NCBI GenBank assembly: GCA_041908585.1
Contig: JAYRFB010000261.1
Location: forward strand, 1 to 30,376
Direction: 5' to 3'
Source: CAINDZ01 sp041908585
Lineage (GTDB): Bacteria; Krumholzibacteriota; Krumholzibacteriia; LZORAL124-64-63
Length of the DNA stretch: 30,376 bases
Under the pieces are notes generated by a model. That model was not told where the DNA came from and made no database searches. It saw only the letters and a program-made list of their open reading frames with translations. Made by a program: the position numbers and the translations under genes. Of the stretch, positions 7,253 to 14,440 are shown one piece after another (the stretch's first letter is position 1; every line of letters starts with the position of its first letter).

Positions 7253-7702
7253 ATGCTGAAGCTGAACAACCTCGGCGCTCCCAAGGGCGCGAACCGGGAT
7301 CGCAAGCGCCTCGGGCGCGGCACCGGGTCGGGTCAGGGCAAGACCGCCGGCAAGGGTCACAAGGGCCAGAAGGCCCGCGCGGGCGGCGGCATCCCGGCCT
7401 GGTTCGAGGGCGGCCAGATGCCGCTGAACCGCCGGCTGCCCAAGCGCGGCTTCGTCAACGTGTTCCGCAAGAGCTTCCAGCTGGTGAACCTGGACGTGAT
7501 CAACGAGCACTTCGAGGCCGGCTCGAAGGTCGACGCGCACGCCCTGGCCATGGCCGGGCTGATCAAGCATGTCGACCGCCCGGTGAAGCTCCTGGCGCGC
7601 GGCAAGATCGAGAAGTCGCTGCAGATCGAGGTGGCCAAGGCCAGCGAGGCGGCCGTGGCCGCCGTGCAGGCCGCCGGCGGCTCGGTCACCGTGAAGGCGT
7701 AG
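7253..7702 (+). CDS. rplO: 50S ribosomal protein L15
   Basis: L15 is a late-assembly protein whose glycine-rich N-terminal arm threads into 23S rRNA. The product of about 149 residues has KRLGRGTGSGQGKTAGKGHK and the GQKARAGGGIPAWFEGGQMP arm, then LPKRGFVNVF and a C-terminal alpha/beta domain ending in EAAVAAVQAAGGSVTVKA. Two starts are possible: GTG 7247, which overlaps the rpmD stop, and ATG 7253. ATG is chosen because AAGAGG lies 10 bases upstream and MLKLNNL fits the family N-terminus better; the choice moves the start by only two codons. Confidence 0.95.
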   Translation: MLKLNNLGAPKGANRDRKRLGRGTGSGQGKTAGKGHKGQKARAGGGIPAWFEGGQMPLNRRLPKRGFVNVFRKSFQLVNLDVINEHFEAGSKVDAHALAMAGLIKHVDRPVKLLARGKIEKSLQIEVAKASEAAVAAVQAAGGSVTVKA

Positions 7703-7756
7703 GCCCGCGGCTCGTCCCGCGGACGCGGAAACGTCCTAACCGAAGGAAGCGTTCTC

Positions 7757-9058
7757 TTGAACATCAGCGGCAGTTACCAGAGCATGTTCAGGATCCCGGA
7801 GCTCAAGCGCCGGCTCCTGTTCACCGGCCTGATCCTGCTGGTGTACCGGCTGGGCGGGCACGTCCCGACCCCGGGCATCAACCGCGAGGCCCTCAGGCAG
7901 TTCTTCGATACCCAGGGCGGCCTGCTGAACCTGTACGACATGTTCTCGGGCGGCGGCCTGAGCAATGCGACCATCTTCGCCCTGGGCATCATGCCCTACA
8001 TCAGCGCCTCGATCATCTTCCAGCTGCTGCAGGCCGTGGTGCCCTACTTCGAGAAGATGGCGAAGGAAGGCGAGCAGGGCCGCAAGAAGATCAACGAGCT
8101 GACCCGGTACGGCACGGTGGTGCTGGCGCTGATCCAGTCCCTGGGCATGGCCACGGGCCTCGAGCAGATGTCCGGCGGCATCGTCGCGAACCCCGGCTTC
8201 GCGTTCAAGATCATGACGGCGATCACGCTGACCGCGGGCACGGTCTTCGTCATGTGGCTGGGCGAGCAGATCACCGAGCGGGGCATCGGCAACGGCATCT
8301 CGCTGATCATCTTCATCGGGATCGTCGCCCGCTACCCGACCGACATCCTCAACACGTTCCAGCAGCTGCGCAGCGGCGACATGCACATCGTCGTGGCCAT
8401 CCTGCTGGCGGCCTTCATGCTGGTGGTCATCGCGGGCATCATCGCGATCACCCAGGGCCAGCGGAAGATCCCGGTCCAGTACGCCAAGAAGATCGTGGGC
8501 CGCCGCGTCTACGGCGGGGCGAACACGCACATTCCGCTGAAGGTCAACACCGCCGGCGTGATCCCCATCATCTTCGCCCAGTCGATCATCATGTTCCCGG
8601 CCACCCTGGGCAACATGTTCCCCGACAGCGGGTTCCTGATGGGCCTGAGCCGGGTGTTCAGCCCGCCGCACCCGATCTACGTGCTGGTCTACTCGGTCCT
8701 GATCATCCTGTTCGCCTACTTCTACACGGCCGTCGTGCTGAACCCGGTGGACCTGGCGGACAACATGAAGAAGAACAGCGGCTTCATCCCCGGCGTGCGC
8801 CCGGGCAAGAAGACCGCCGAGTACATCGACCGTGTCCTGTCGCGCGTCACCCTGCCCGGCGCCGTCTTCCTGGCGCTGATCGCGGTGCTGCCCGACCTGC
8901 TGATCAAGCTGCTGAACGTGCCGTTCTACTTCGGCGGCACCGGCCTGCTGATCGTCGTCGGCGTCGCGCTGGACACGCTGCAGCAGATCGAGTCGCACCT
9001 CGTCATGCGCCACTACGACGGCTTCATGACCAAGGGCCGCCTGCGGGCGCGGAGGTAG
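7757..9058 (+). CDS. secY: Protein translocase subunit SecY
   Basis: SecY is the channel of the Sec translocon in the inner membrane. The 433-residue product has ten predicted membrane segments; both family signatures are visible, GIMPYISASIIFQLL and VMWLGEQITERGIGNGISLI. The cytoplasmic loop GQRKIPVQYAKKIVGRR that binds SecA/ribosome is also present. The start is TTG 7757, supported by GAAGGAAG 7 bases upstream and by FRIPELKRRL lying about 11 residues in, as in relatives; ATG 7784 would cut the N-terminus and lacks a site. Its place after rplO is canonical. Confidence 0.97.
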   Translation: MNISGSYQSMFRIPELKRRLLFTGLILLVYRLGGHVPTPGINREALRQFFDTQGGLLNLYDMFSGGGLSNATIFALGIMPYISASIIFQLLQAVVPYFEKMAKEGEQGRKKINELTRYGTVVLALIQSLGMATGLEQMSGGIVANPGFAFKIMTAITLTAGTVFVMWLGEQITERGIGNGISLIIFIGIVARYPTDILNTFQQLRSGDMHIVVAILLAAFMLVVIAGIIAITQGQRKIPVQYAKKIVGRRVYGGANTHIPLKVNTAGVIPIIFAQSIIMFPATLGNMFPDSGFLMGLSRVFSPPHPIYVLVYSVLIILFAYFYTAVVLNPVDLADNMKKNSGFIPGVRPGKKTAEYIDRVLSRVTLPGAVFLALIAVLPDLLIKLLNVPFYFGGTGLLIVVGVALDTLQQIESHLVMRHYDGFMTKGRLRARR

Positions 9059-9061
9059 CGC

Positions 9062-9733
9062 GTGAACGTCGTCATCATGGGGCCGCCGGGAGTCGGCAAG
9101 GGCACGCAGTCCCACGCGATCGTCACGAGCAAGGGGTGCGTCCATATCTCGACGGGCGACATCCTGCGCATGGCGATCCGCAGCGGCAGCGAGCTGGGCC
9201 TCAAGGTGCACGCGGTCATGAATGCCGGGGACCTGGTCTCCGACGAGCTGATGATGGACCTGGTGCGCGATCGGCTCTCGCAATCCGACGTGCAGCGGGG
9301 CTGGCTGCTCGACGGCTTCCCCCGCACGGCGGTGCAGGCGGAGGCGTTCATCGGGTTGCTGGACGACCTGGGCCAGGCCGTGGACGCGGTGCTGGTGCTG
9401 AACGCGCCGGCCGAGGAGATCGTCCGCCGCCTCGAAGGTCGCATCACCTGCCGGTCCTGCAACGAGGTCATGAACCTCAAGGGATTCGGGCCGGTGCAAC
9501 CGAAGTTCTGTCCGTTCTGCGGGTGCGCCGAGGACCCGCAGCGGCCGGGCAAGGCGGCCCTCTACCAGAGGGCCGACGACAGGGAAGAGACGATCCGGCA
9601 CCGGCTTGAGGTCTTCCGCAAGAAGACCCTCCCGGCGGCCTGGGCCCTCGAGGAGCGTTACCCGCTCCATGAGATCGACGGCCTGGGCACCCCGGAGCAG
9701 GTGGCGGCCCGCATCGCGGCCGCGCTGGGCTAA
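9062..9733 (+). CDS. adk: Adenylate kinase, zinc-LID type
   Basis: Adenylate kinase interconverts ATP + AMP and 2 ADP in the cytosol. The 223-residue product has the P-loop GPPGVGKGT at 7-15, the AMP-site DGFPRT at 84-89, and the RADDREETIRHRL arginine segment after the LID. The LID holds Cys130, Cys133, Cys150 and Cys153, the structural-zinc form common in many bacteria outside the enterics. GTG 9062 is the start: GGAGG at 9051-9055 overlaps the end of secY, leaving 3 bp between the genes. Confidence 0.97.
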   Translation: MNVVIMGPPGVGKGTQSHAIVTSKGCVHISTGDILRMAIRSGSELGLKVHAVMNAGDLVSDELMMDLVRDRLSQSDVQRGWLLDGFPRTAVQAEAFIGLLDDLGQAVDAVLVLNAPAEEIVRRLEGRITCRSCNEVMNLKGFGPVQPKFCPFCGCAEDPQRPGKAALYQRADDREETIRHRLEVFRKKTLPAAWALEERYPLHEIDGLGTPEQVAARIAAALG

Positions 9734-9758
9734 GGCCTTGGCGCGGGGGGCGTTGCGG

Positions 9759-10526
9759 ATGCAGTTGAAGTCGGCCGATCAGGTTGACAAGATGCAGGCC
9801 AGCGCCGAGATTTTGGCGTCTGTCTTTCTCGAGATCCGCCAGCTGGTGGCGCCCGGCGTCACCACCGCAGAGCTCGACGAAGCCATCGAAGCCAGGATCC
9901 GGGAAGCCGGCTGTATCCCGAGTTTCAAGGGATACCACGGGTTCCCCGGGTCTGCCTGCATCTCGGTCAACGAGGAAGTGGTGCACGGCATCCCCTCCTC
10001 GCGGGTCCTGGTCGAGGGCGACATCGTCGGCATCGATATCGGTCTCATCAGAGACGGGTGGCACGCCGACTCCGCCGAGACGATCCCGGTCGGCCGGGTC
10101 GGCGACGAGGCCTCGCGGCTGATCGCGGTGACCCGCGAATGCCTGGCGCGCGGTATCGCCGCGATCGCGCCGGGCCGGCGGATCTCGGCGATCGGCAGCG
10201 AGATCGAGAGCCACGCCCGCGCCAACGGGTTCTCCGTGGTGGAGTCGCTGGTGGGGCACGGCATCGGAAGGAACCTGCACGAGGATCCGCAGGTGCCGAA
10301 TTTCCGGTGCTACACGATGCCGGACCCGGTGATGGAAGTCGGCCTGGTCCTGGCGATCGAGCCGATGATCAACGCCGGGACCAAGCGGGTGGTCACGGCC
10401 AGGGACGAGTGGACGATCCTGACGGCGGACCGTCGCCTGTCGGCCCACTTCGAGCACACGGTGGCCGTCACGGCGGACGGTCCGCGGATCCTGACGAGGC
10501 GGGGCGACGGCCCGGCAGCGTTCTGA
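9759..10526 (+). CDS. map: Methionine aminopeptidase type I
   Basis: This enzyme removes the initiator methionine from nascent proteins. The 255-residue product carries the full metal and catalytic set: His76 (VVHGIP), Asp93 (DIGLI), Asp104 (ADSAET), His167 and His174 (GHGIGRNLHEDP), Glu201 (AIEPMI) and Glu232 (HFEHTVAV). There is no N-terminal zinc-finger extension, so it is type Ia. ATG 9759 was chosen since an open frame further upstream lies inside adk; GGGGGGCG precedes it. TTG 9738 is a possible alternative that adds seven residues. Its location between adk and infA is typical. Confidence 0.97.
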   Translation: MQLKSADQVDKMQASAEILASVFLEIRQLVAPGVTTAELDEAIEARIREAGCIPSFKGYHGFPGSACISVNEEVVHGIPSSRVLVEGDIVGIDIGLIRDGWHADSAETIPVGRVGDEASRLIAVTRECLARGIAAIAPGRRISAIGSEIESHARANGFSVVESLVGHGIGRNLHEDPQVPNFRCYTMPDPVMEVGLVLAIEPMINAGTKRVVTARDEWTILTADRRLSAHFEHTVAVTADGPRILTRRGDGPAAF

Positions 10527-10549
10527 AGGCGTTCTGGAAGCGAGGACGG

Positions 10550-10768
10550 ATGGCCAAGGAAGAAGGCATCAGCGTCGAGGGGACGGTCGTCGAGGCCCTG
10601 CCCAACGCCATGTTCCGCGTCGAGCTGGAGAACCAGCACGTGGTGCTGGCCCATGTCTCGGGAAAGATGCGCATGCACTTCATCCGCATCCTGCCCGGCG
10701 ACAAGGTGACCGTGGAGCTGTCGCCGTACGACCTGACGCGCGGCCGCATCACGTACCGTTACAAGTAG
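10550..10768 (+). CDS. infA: Translation initiation factor IF-1
   Basis: IF-1 binds the 30S A site during initiation. The 72-residue product is the standard length, a single S1-like OB fold: MAKEEGISVEGTVVEALPNA, the VLAHVSGKMRMHFIRILPGD core and VELSPYDLTRGRITYRYK. ATG 10550 follows GCGAGGACGG. The gene lies 23 bp after map and 68 bp before rpmJ; two hairpins occupy the latter spacer. Confidence 0.98.
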   Translation: MAKEEGISVEGTVVEALPNAMFRVELENQHVVLAHVSGKMRMHFIRILPGDKVTVELSPYDLTRGRITYRYK

Positions 10769-10777
10769 GCAACGGCT

Positions 10778-10815
10778 GCGGCCCGCGGGCCGCGCAAGGG
10801 GCCCGCAACCGGGCC
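10778..10815. repeat. Two tandem hairpins in infA-rpmJ spacer
   Basis: GCGGCCCGCGGGCCGC (10778-10793) is a perfect 16-bp palindrome. It is followed by GGCCCG-CAAC-CGGGCC (10800-10815), a 6-bp stem with a 4-nt loop. Neither has a T-tract. Together they fill most of the 68-bp spacer before the rpmJ ribosome binding site. Confidence 0.5.
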
Positions 10816-10836
10816 TGATCGGAAAGGCAGAGAGCC

Positions 10837-10950
10837 ATGAAGGTGCGCAGTTCGGTCCGCAAGATCTGCCCGAAGTGCAAGGTGATCCGGCGCAAGGGCG
10901 TCGTGCGCGTGATCTGCGTCACGCGGCGCCACAACCAGCGCCAGGGCTGA
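10837..10950 (+). CDS. rpmJ: 50S ribosomal protein L36, zinc-binding type
   Basis: L36 is the smallest large-subunit protein and sits at the base of the L7/L12 stalk region. ATG 10837 to TGA 10948 encodes 37 residues starting MKVRSSVRKICPKCKVIRRK and ending RRHNQRQG. Cys11, Cys14, Cys27 and His32 form the CCCH zinc site of the C+ form. GGAAAGGCAGAGAG lies upstream. The position between infA and rpsM is canonical. Confidence 0.97.
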   Translation: MKVRSSVRKICPKCKVIRRKGVVRVICVTRRHNQRQG

Positions 10951-11052
10951 GGCATCGGCCCGGGGTTCGAGGTCGGTTGAGAGGGGTCCCGCGGTGCGGC
11001 GCGTCGAGGGCGCGACGACGGCAGGGGCCGGGTAAGAGCGAAAGGAGCCGTG

Positions 11053-11421
11053 GTGGCACGCATCGCAGGTGTTGACATTCCTGCCAACAAGAGGATCCGG
11101 ACGTCGCTGACGTACATCTATGGCGTTGGGGACCACCGCGCCCTGGAGATCTGCACGAAGGCGAAGATCGACCCGGAGACGAAGACGCGCGACCTGACCG
11201 AGGAGCAGACCAGGTCGATCATCGGCATCCTCGACAAGGAGTACCAGGTCGAGGGCACGCTGCGCACCGAGCACGCGATGAACATCCAGCGGCTGATGGA
11301 CATCGGCAGCTATCGCGGCCTGCGTCATCGGCGCAAGCTGCCGTGCCGGGGCCAGAACACGAAGAACAACGCCCGGACCCGCAAGGGGCCGAAGTCCCGG
11401 CCCGGCGCCAAGAAGAAGTGA
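11053..11421 (+). CDS. rpsM: 30S ribosomal protein S13
   Basis: S13 lies in the 30S head and forms bridges to the 50S subunit and contacts to P-site tRNA. The 122-residue product starts MARIAGVDIPANKRI and has the helix-hairpin-helix region, MDIGSYRGLRHRRKLPCRGQ and the NTKNNARTRKGP signature before a Lys-rich end. Two adjacent GTG codons exist at 11050 and 11053; the second gives the canonical N-terminus and better spacing from AAAGGAG at 11041-11047. The 102-bp upstream spacer is where the E. coli alpha operon carries the S4 repressor site. Confidence 0.97.
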   Translation: MARIAGVDIPANKRIRTSLTYIYGVGDHRALEICTKAKIDPETKTRDLTEEQTRSIIGILDKEYQVEGTLRTEHAMNIQRLMDIGSYRGLRHRRKLPCRGQNTKNNARTRKGPKSRPGAKKK

Positions 11422-11429
11422 GGTAAGAC

Positions 11430-11831
11430 GTGTCGACTGCCAAGGACAAGCGGGGCAAGGCGCGGAAAGCCAAGAAGAAGCTGGATTCCGTGGGTGTGGC
11501 CCACGTGAAGTCGAGCTTCAACAACACCATCATCACCATGACCGACCTGCAGGGCAACGTGATCACGTGGTCCAGCGGCGGGCACCAGGGCCGCTACAAG
11601 GGCAGTCGCAAGTCGACCGCGTTTGCCGCCCAGCTCGCGGCGCGCTTCTGCGCGCAGGAAGTCATCGGCCAGGGCATGCGCAAGGTCGAGGTGTGGGTGA
11701 AGGGCCCCGGGTCCGGCCGCGAGGCCGCGGTCCGCAGCCTGAAGGCCGAGGGCCTCGAAGTGACCCGGATCAAGGACTGCACCGCGATCCCGCATAACGG
11801 CTGCCGGCCCAAGAAGCGCCGTCGGCTGTAG
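11430..11831 (+). CDS. rpsK: 30S ribosomal protein S11
   Basis: S11 forms part of the platform near the mRNA exit and the Shine-Dalgarno helix. The 133-residue product has a Lys-rich N-terminus (about 18 residues), then VAHVKSSFNNTIITMTDLQG, the STAFAAQLAARF helix, VWVKGPGSGREAAVRSL and the ending AIPHNGCRPKKRRRL. The usual CRPPKRRRV becomes CRPKKRRRL, a mild change. GTG 11430 follows GAGGTAAGAC and lies 8 bp after rpsM. Confidence 0.98.
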   Translation: MSTAKDKRGKARKAKKKLDSVGVAHVKSSFNNTIITMTDLQGNVITWSSGGHQGRYKGSRKSTAFAAQLAARFCAQEVIGQGMRKVEVWVKGPGSGREAAVRSLKAEGLEVTRIKDCTAIPHNGCRPKKRRRL

Positions 11832-11887
11832 TTTCCGAACAGGGGCGGCCCGCCTGAGAACCGAGGCCGTCTGGGAGGTTTCAAGGA

Positions 11888-12517
11888 ATGGCCAGGTATA
11901 CCGATGCAAAGTGCAAGCTTTGCCGGCGTGAGGGGATGAAGCTCTTTCTCAAGGGCGAGCGCTGCTTCAGCGCCTCGTGTGCCATCGAGCGCCGGCCGTA
12001 CGCGCCGGGCGAGCATGGCCGTCGCCGTGGGCGTAAACCCTCGGACTACAAGCTTCAGCTCCGTGAGAAGCAGAAAGTCCGTTCCATCTATGGCGTCCTG
12101 GAAAGCCAGTTCCGCCTGTACTTCGCCGAGGCGAACCGGAGGCAGGGAGCGACGGGCGAGAACCTGTTCAACCTGCTCGAGAAGCGCCTCGACAGCGTCG
12201 TCTACCGCATGGGCTTTGCGCCCAGCCGCGCCGCCGCGCGCCAGCTGATCCGGCACAAGCATGTGCTGGTCGAGGGCGCCGTCTGCGACATCCCCAGCCG
12301 CCAGGTGCGGGTGGGCCAGACGATCGCGATCCGTCCCAAGAGCCAGAACATCCCGCAGATCGTGACCTCCATCAAGGACAACGCCAAGCGCGACCGGCTG
12401 CCCTTCGTCGAGGCGGACGTCAAGAAGCTCGAGGGCCGGCTCCTGTCCGAGCCCCAGCTGAGTGACCTGCCCATCCCGATCCAGGAGAACCTGATCGTGG
12501 AGCTCTACTCGAAGTAA
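11888..12517 (+). CDS. rpsD: 30S ribosomal protein S4, zinc-binding type
   Basis: S4 nucleates 30S assembly and, in enterics, represses the alpha operon. The 209-residue product starts MARYTDAKCKLCRREG. Cys9, Cys12, Cys26 and Cys31 form the zinc knuckle of C+ S4 proteins. Next come YGVLESQFRLYFAEA and the S4 RNA-binding domain around LDSVVYRMGFAPSRAAARQL. It ends IPIQENLIVELYSK, the family terminus. The position between rpsK and rpoA matches many non-enteric bacteria. Confidence 0.98.
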   Translation: MARYTDAKCKLCRREGMKLFLKGERCFSASCAIERRPYAPGEHGRRRGRKPSDYKLQLREKQKVRSIYGVLESQFRLYFAEANRRQGATGENLFNLLEKRLDSVVYRMGFAPSRAAARQLIRHKHVLVEGAVCDIPSRQVRVGQTIAIRPKSQNIPQIVTSIKDNAKRDRLPFVEADVKKLEGRLLSEPQLSDLPIPIQENLIVELYSK

Positions 12518-12550
12518 GCCCGGCCCCGGCCGCTGGCGTGGAGGAGACAC

Positions 12551-13549
12551 ATGAAGTGGGTCAACATGATGATGCCCGAGGGCGTCCGCGTGAACAGGGC
12601 GACGCAGTCGTCGACGTTCGCCGAGGTCGAGATCGCGCCCCTCGAGCGCGGTTTCGGCCACACCCTGGGCAATGCCCTGCGGCGGACCCTGTTGTCGTCG
12701 ATGCACGGCCACGGGATCACCGCGGTGCAGTTCGAGGGCGTCAAGCACGAGCTCAGCACCATGCCCGGCGTCCTGGAGGACGTCACGGACATCGTGCTGA
12801 ACCTGAAGAACATCGTGTTCGGCATGTCGGATGCGCCCTCGCACTGGGCGCACATCGAGGTGCAGGGCCCCGGGCCGGTCACCGCCGGCGCGATCCGCGG
12901 CAATGCCGACCTGGTGATCGAGAACCCGGACTACGTGATCTGCACGCTCACGGAGGCCGAGAAGTTCACCGCGCGCATGTTCATCGACATCGGTCGCGGC
13001 TACGTCGACCGTGAGCAGCACAACGTGCCGGACGAGAAGATCGGCGTGATCCGGCTGGACACGAACTACTCTCCGGTGCGCAAGGTCAGCTTCCGCGTCG
13101 AGGACACGCGCGTGGGCCAGCGGACCGACTACGACAAGCTGATCATGGGCATCACGACGAACGGCGCCGTGCGTCCCGAGGACTCCGTCGCCTACGCGGC
13201 GAAGCTGCTGAAGGACCAGCTGCAGCTGTTCATCAACTTCGACGAGGCGCCGATCGACGCCCAGGAGACCGAGGTCAACGAGGAGCAGGAGCGCCTGGTC
13301 GAGCTGCTGGCGCGCAACGTGGAGGAGCTGGAGCTGTCGGTCCGTTCGGCCAACTGCCTCAAGTCCGGCCACATCAAGACGCTCTTCGACCTGGTGACGA
13401 AGCCCGAGCAGGAGATGCTCAAGTTCCGGAACTTCGGGCGCAAGAGCCTGAACGAGATCGGCGAGATCCTCGAGGGCATGGACCTCGGCTTCGGGATGTC
13501 GTTCCCGCCCGAGATCGCCGAGCGCGTGCGCGAGATCTCCGGTTCGTAA
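12551..13549 (+). CDS. rpoA: DNA-directed RNA polymerase subunit alpha
   Basis: The alpha subunit dimerises to scaffold RNA polymerase and contacts upstream promoter DNA and activators. The 332-residue product has an N-terminal dimerisation domain (about 1-235, with ERGFGHTLGNALRRTLLSS and MPGVLEDVTDIVLNLK), an acidic linker (EVNEEQERLVELL), and a C-terminal domain with RSANCLK at 265-271, the UP-element-binding segment. LKFRNFGRKSLNEI follows it. GGAGGAGACAC precedes ATG 12551. Length is normal and no residue looks out of place. Confidence 0.98.
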   Translation: MKWVNMMMPEGVRVNRATQSSTFAEVEIAPLERGFGHTLGNALRRTLLSSMHGHGITAVQFEGVKHELSTMPGVLEDVTDIVLNLKNIVFGMSDAPSHWAHIEVQGPGPVTAGAIRGNADLVIENPDYVICTLTEAEKFTARMFIDIGRGYVDREQHNVPDEKIGVIRLDTNYSPVRKVSFRVEDTRVGQRTDYDKLIMGITTNGAVRPEDSVAYAAKLLKDQLQLFINFDEAPIDAQETEVNEEQERLVELLARNVEELELSVRSANCLKSGHIKTLFDLVTKPEQEMLKFRNFGRKSLNEIGEILEGMDLGFGMSFPPEIAERVREISGS

Positions 13550-13599
13550 CCGGCCGCGGCCGGCAGACCCTTACCTGCGCGGCCGGCGGGCCGCCGGTT
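13550..13599. repeat. Nested inverted repeats in rpoA-rplQ spacer
   Basis: CCGGCCGCGGCCGG (13550-13563) is a perfect 14-bp palindrome directly at the rpoA stop. A second stem, GCGGCC-GGCG-GGCCGC, follows near 13579-13594, and AACCGGC at 13548 can pair with GCCGGTT at 13593-13599. The 77-bp spacer could thus fold as a branched structure. No T-run follows. Confidence 0.45.
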
Positions 13600-13626
13600 C
13601 GTTCGACAGAAGGATGGATTCGAGTC

Positions 13627-14139
13627 ATGCGTCACAATCGCACCCTGCGGAAGTTCAGCCGGACCCAGGCTCACCGCAACATGATGTACCGGAATCTGGT
13701 GACCTCGCTGTTCAAGCACGAGCGCATCCAGACGACGGCGCCCAAGGCCAAGGAGGCCCGGGCGGTGGCCGAGCGGCTGATCACCTTCGCCAAGAAGGGC
13801 GACCTGCACTCGCGCCGCATCGCCGCGCGCAAGGTCAACGAGCCGGTCGTGCTGCAGAAGCTGTTCGCGGAGATCGGGCCCCGCTACGCCGAGCGTCCCG
13901 GCGGCTACACGCGCATCCTGCGCGTGGGCCCGCGCCTGGGCGACAACGCGGAGCTGGTGATCCTCGAGCTGGTCGACGGGACCGCGCGCCCGAAGGTCAA
14001 GGACTCGCGCAAGCGCGCCCGCGCCCGCAAGGTCCTGCAGGCCGAGCAGAAGAAGGAAGCCATCGCGTCGTTCACCGAGCAGGCGCAGGAAGCCGCCGAT
14101 CGGGAGAAGGACAAGGCGGCGGACGAGGACAAGAAGTAG
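13627..14139 (+). CDS. rplQ: 50S ribosomal protein L17 with charged C-terminal tail
   Basis: L17 is a large-subunit protein near the tunnel exit. The 170-residue product is longer than the usual 115-130. Residues 1 to about 117 are the conserved core: MRHNRTLRKFSRTQAHRNMM, RIQTTAPKAKEARAVAERLI, the GGYTRILRVGPRLGDNAE block and VILELV. From about 118 a Lys/Arg/Ala/Glu-rich tail of 50 residues follows, likely a charged helix. ATG 13627 has AGAAGGATGGATTCGAG upstream. It is the last gene of the ribosomal block; an intrinsic terminator lies about 100 bp on. Confidence 0.97.
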   Translation: MRHNRTLRKFSRTQAHRNMMYRNLVTSLFKHERIQTTAPKAKEARAVAERLITFAKKGDLHSRRIAARKVNEPVVLQKLFAEIGPRYAERPGGYTRILRVGPRLGDNAELVILELVDGTARPKVKDSRKRARARKVLQAEQKKEAIASFTEQAQEAADREKDKAADEDKK

Positions 14140-14237
14140 GGACCACGGTTCCACTTCGCCGTCGTCCGCCTCCGGGGCGGCTGCGCTCAGGCGCGGGCGC
14201 CCGACCGAAACCGGCTGCGGCTCTCGTCCACTTACCG

Positions 14238-14269
14238 GCCCCCGCGGGCATCCGCCCGCGGGGGCTTTC
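14238..14269 (+). terminator. Intrinsic terminator after rplQ
   Basis: GCCCCCGCGGGC and GCCCGCGGGGGC form a perfect 12-bp stem around an ATCC tetraloop, followed by TTTC. The T-run is short, but the stem is very stable. It sits 98 bases after the rplQ stop and before the fabH promoter candidate, as expected for the end of the ribosomal supercluster. Confidence 0.8.
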
Positions 14270-14285
14270 GCACCCGGATTCCCGG

Positions 14286-14314
14286 TTGCCCGGTGGCTGG
14301 AAATGGCCTAACTT
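14286..14314 (+). promoter_or_regulatory. Candidate promoter for fabH operon
   Basis: TTGCCC and TAACTT are separated by exactly 17 bases, immediately downstream of the rplQ terminator. They match the sigma-70 consensus at 4 of 6 and 3 of 6 positions. The region is locally less GC-rich (GGAAATGGCCTAACTT). The predicted leader would be about 120 bases. Confidence 0.4.
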
Positions 14315-14440
14315 CAGGCCGCACACACCGCACCGCGGCGCCGCGCCCCAGCGCGCCCGCCTCAGCCTGCCCCAGCCGGTTGCCGCCGCCCGCCGGCTGC
14401 CCGGCGCGCACCGATCCCAGGGTCAGCCAGGGAGGAATGC

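Larger units (their letters stand above)
14140..14440. other. Intergenic region between ribosomal block and fabH operon
   Basis: This 301-bp region has no supported gene. Its first hundred bases are GC-rich without clear structure. It then holds a strong intrinsic terminator, a plausible sigma-70-like promoter, and about 120 bases of untranslated leader before fabH. It marks a transcription-unit boundary. Confidence 0.7.

Noticed and set aside
7736..9670. Long minus-strand open frame across secY and adk
   Set aside because: It is antisense to two certain genes and reads as His/Arg/Asp-rich low-complexity sequence, as expected from the opposite strand of GC-rich codons.
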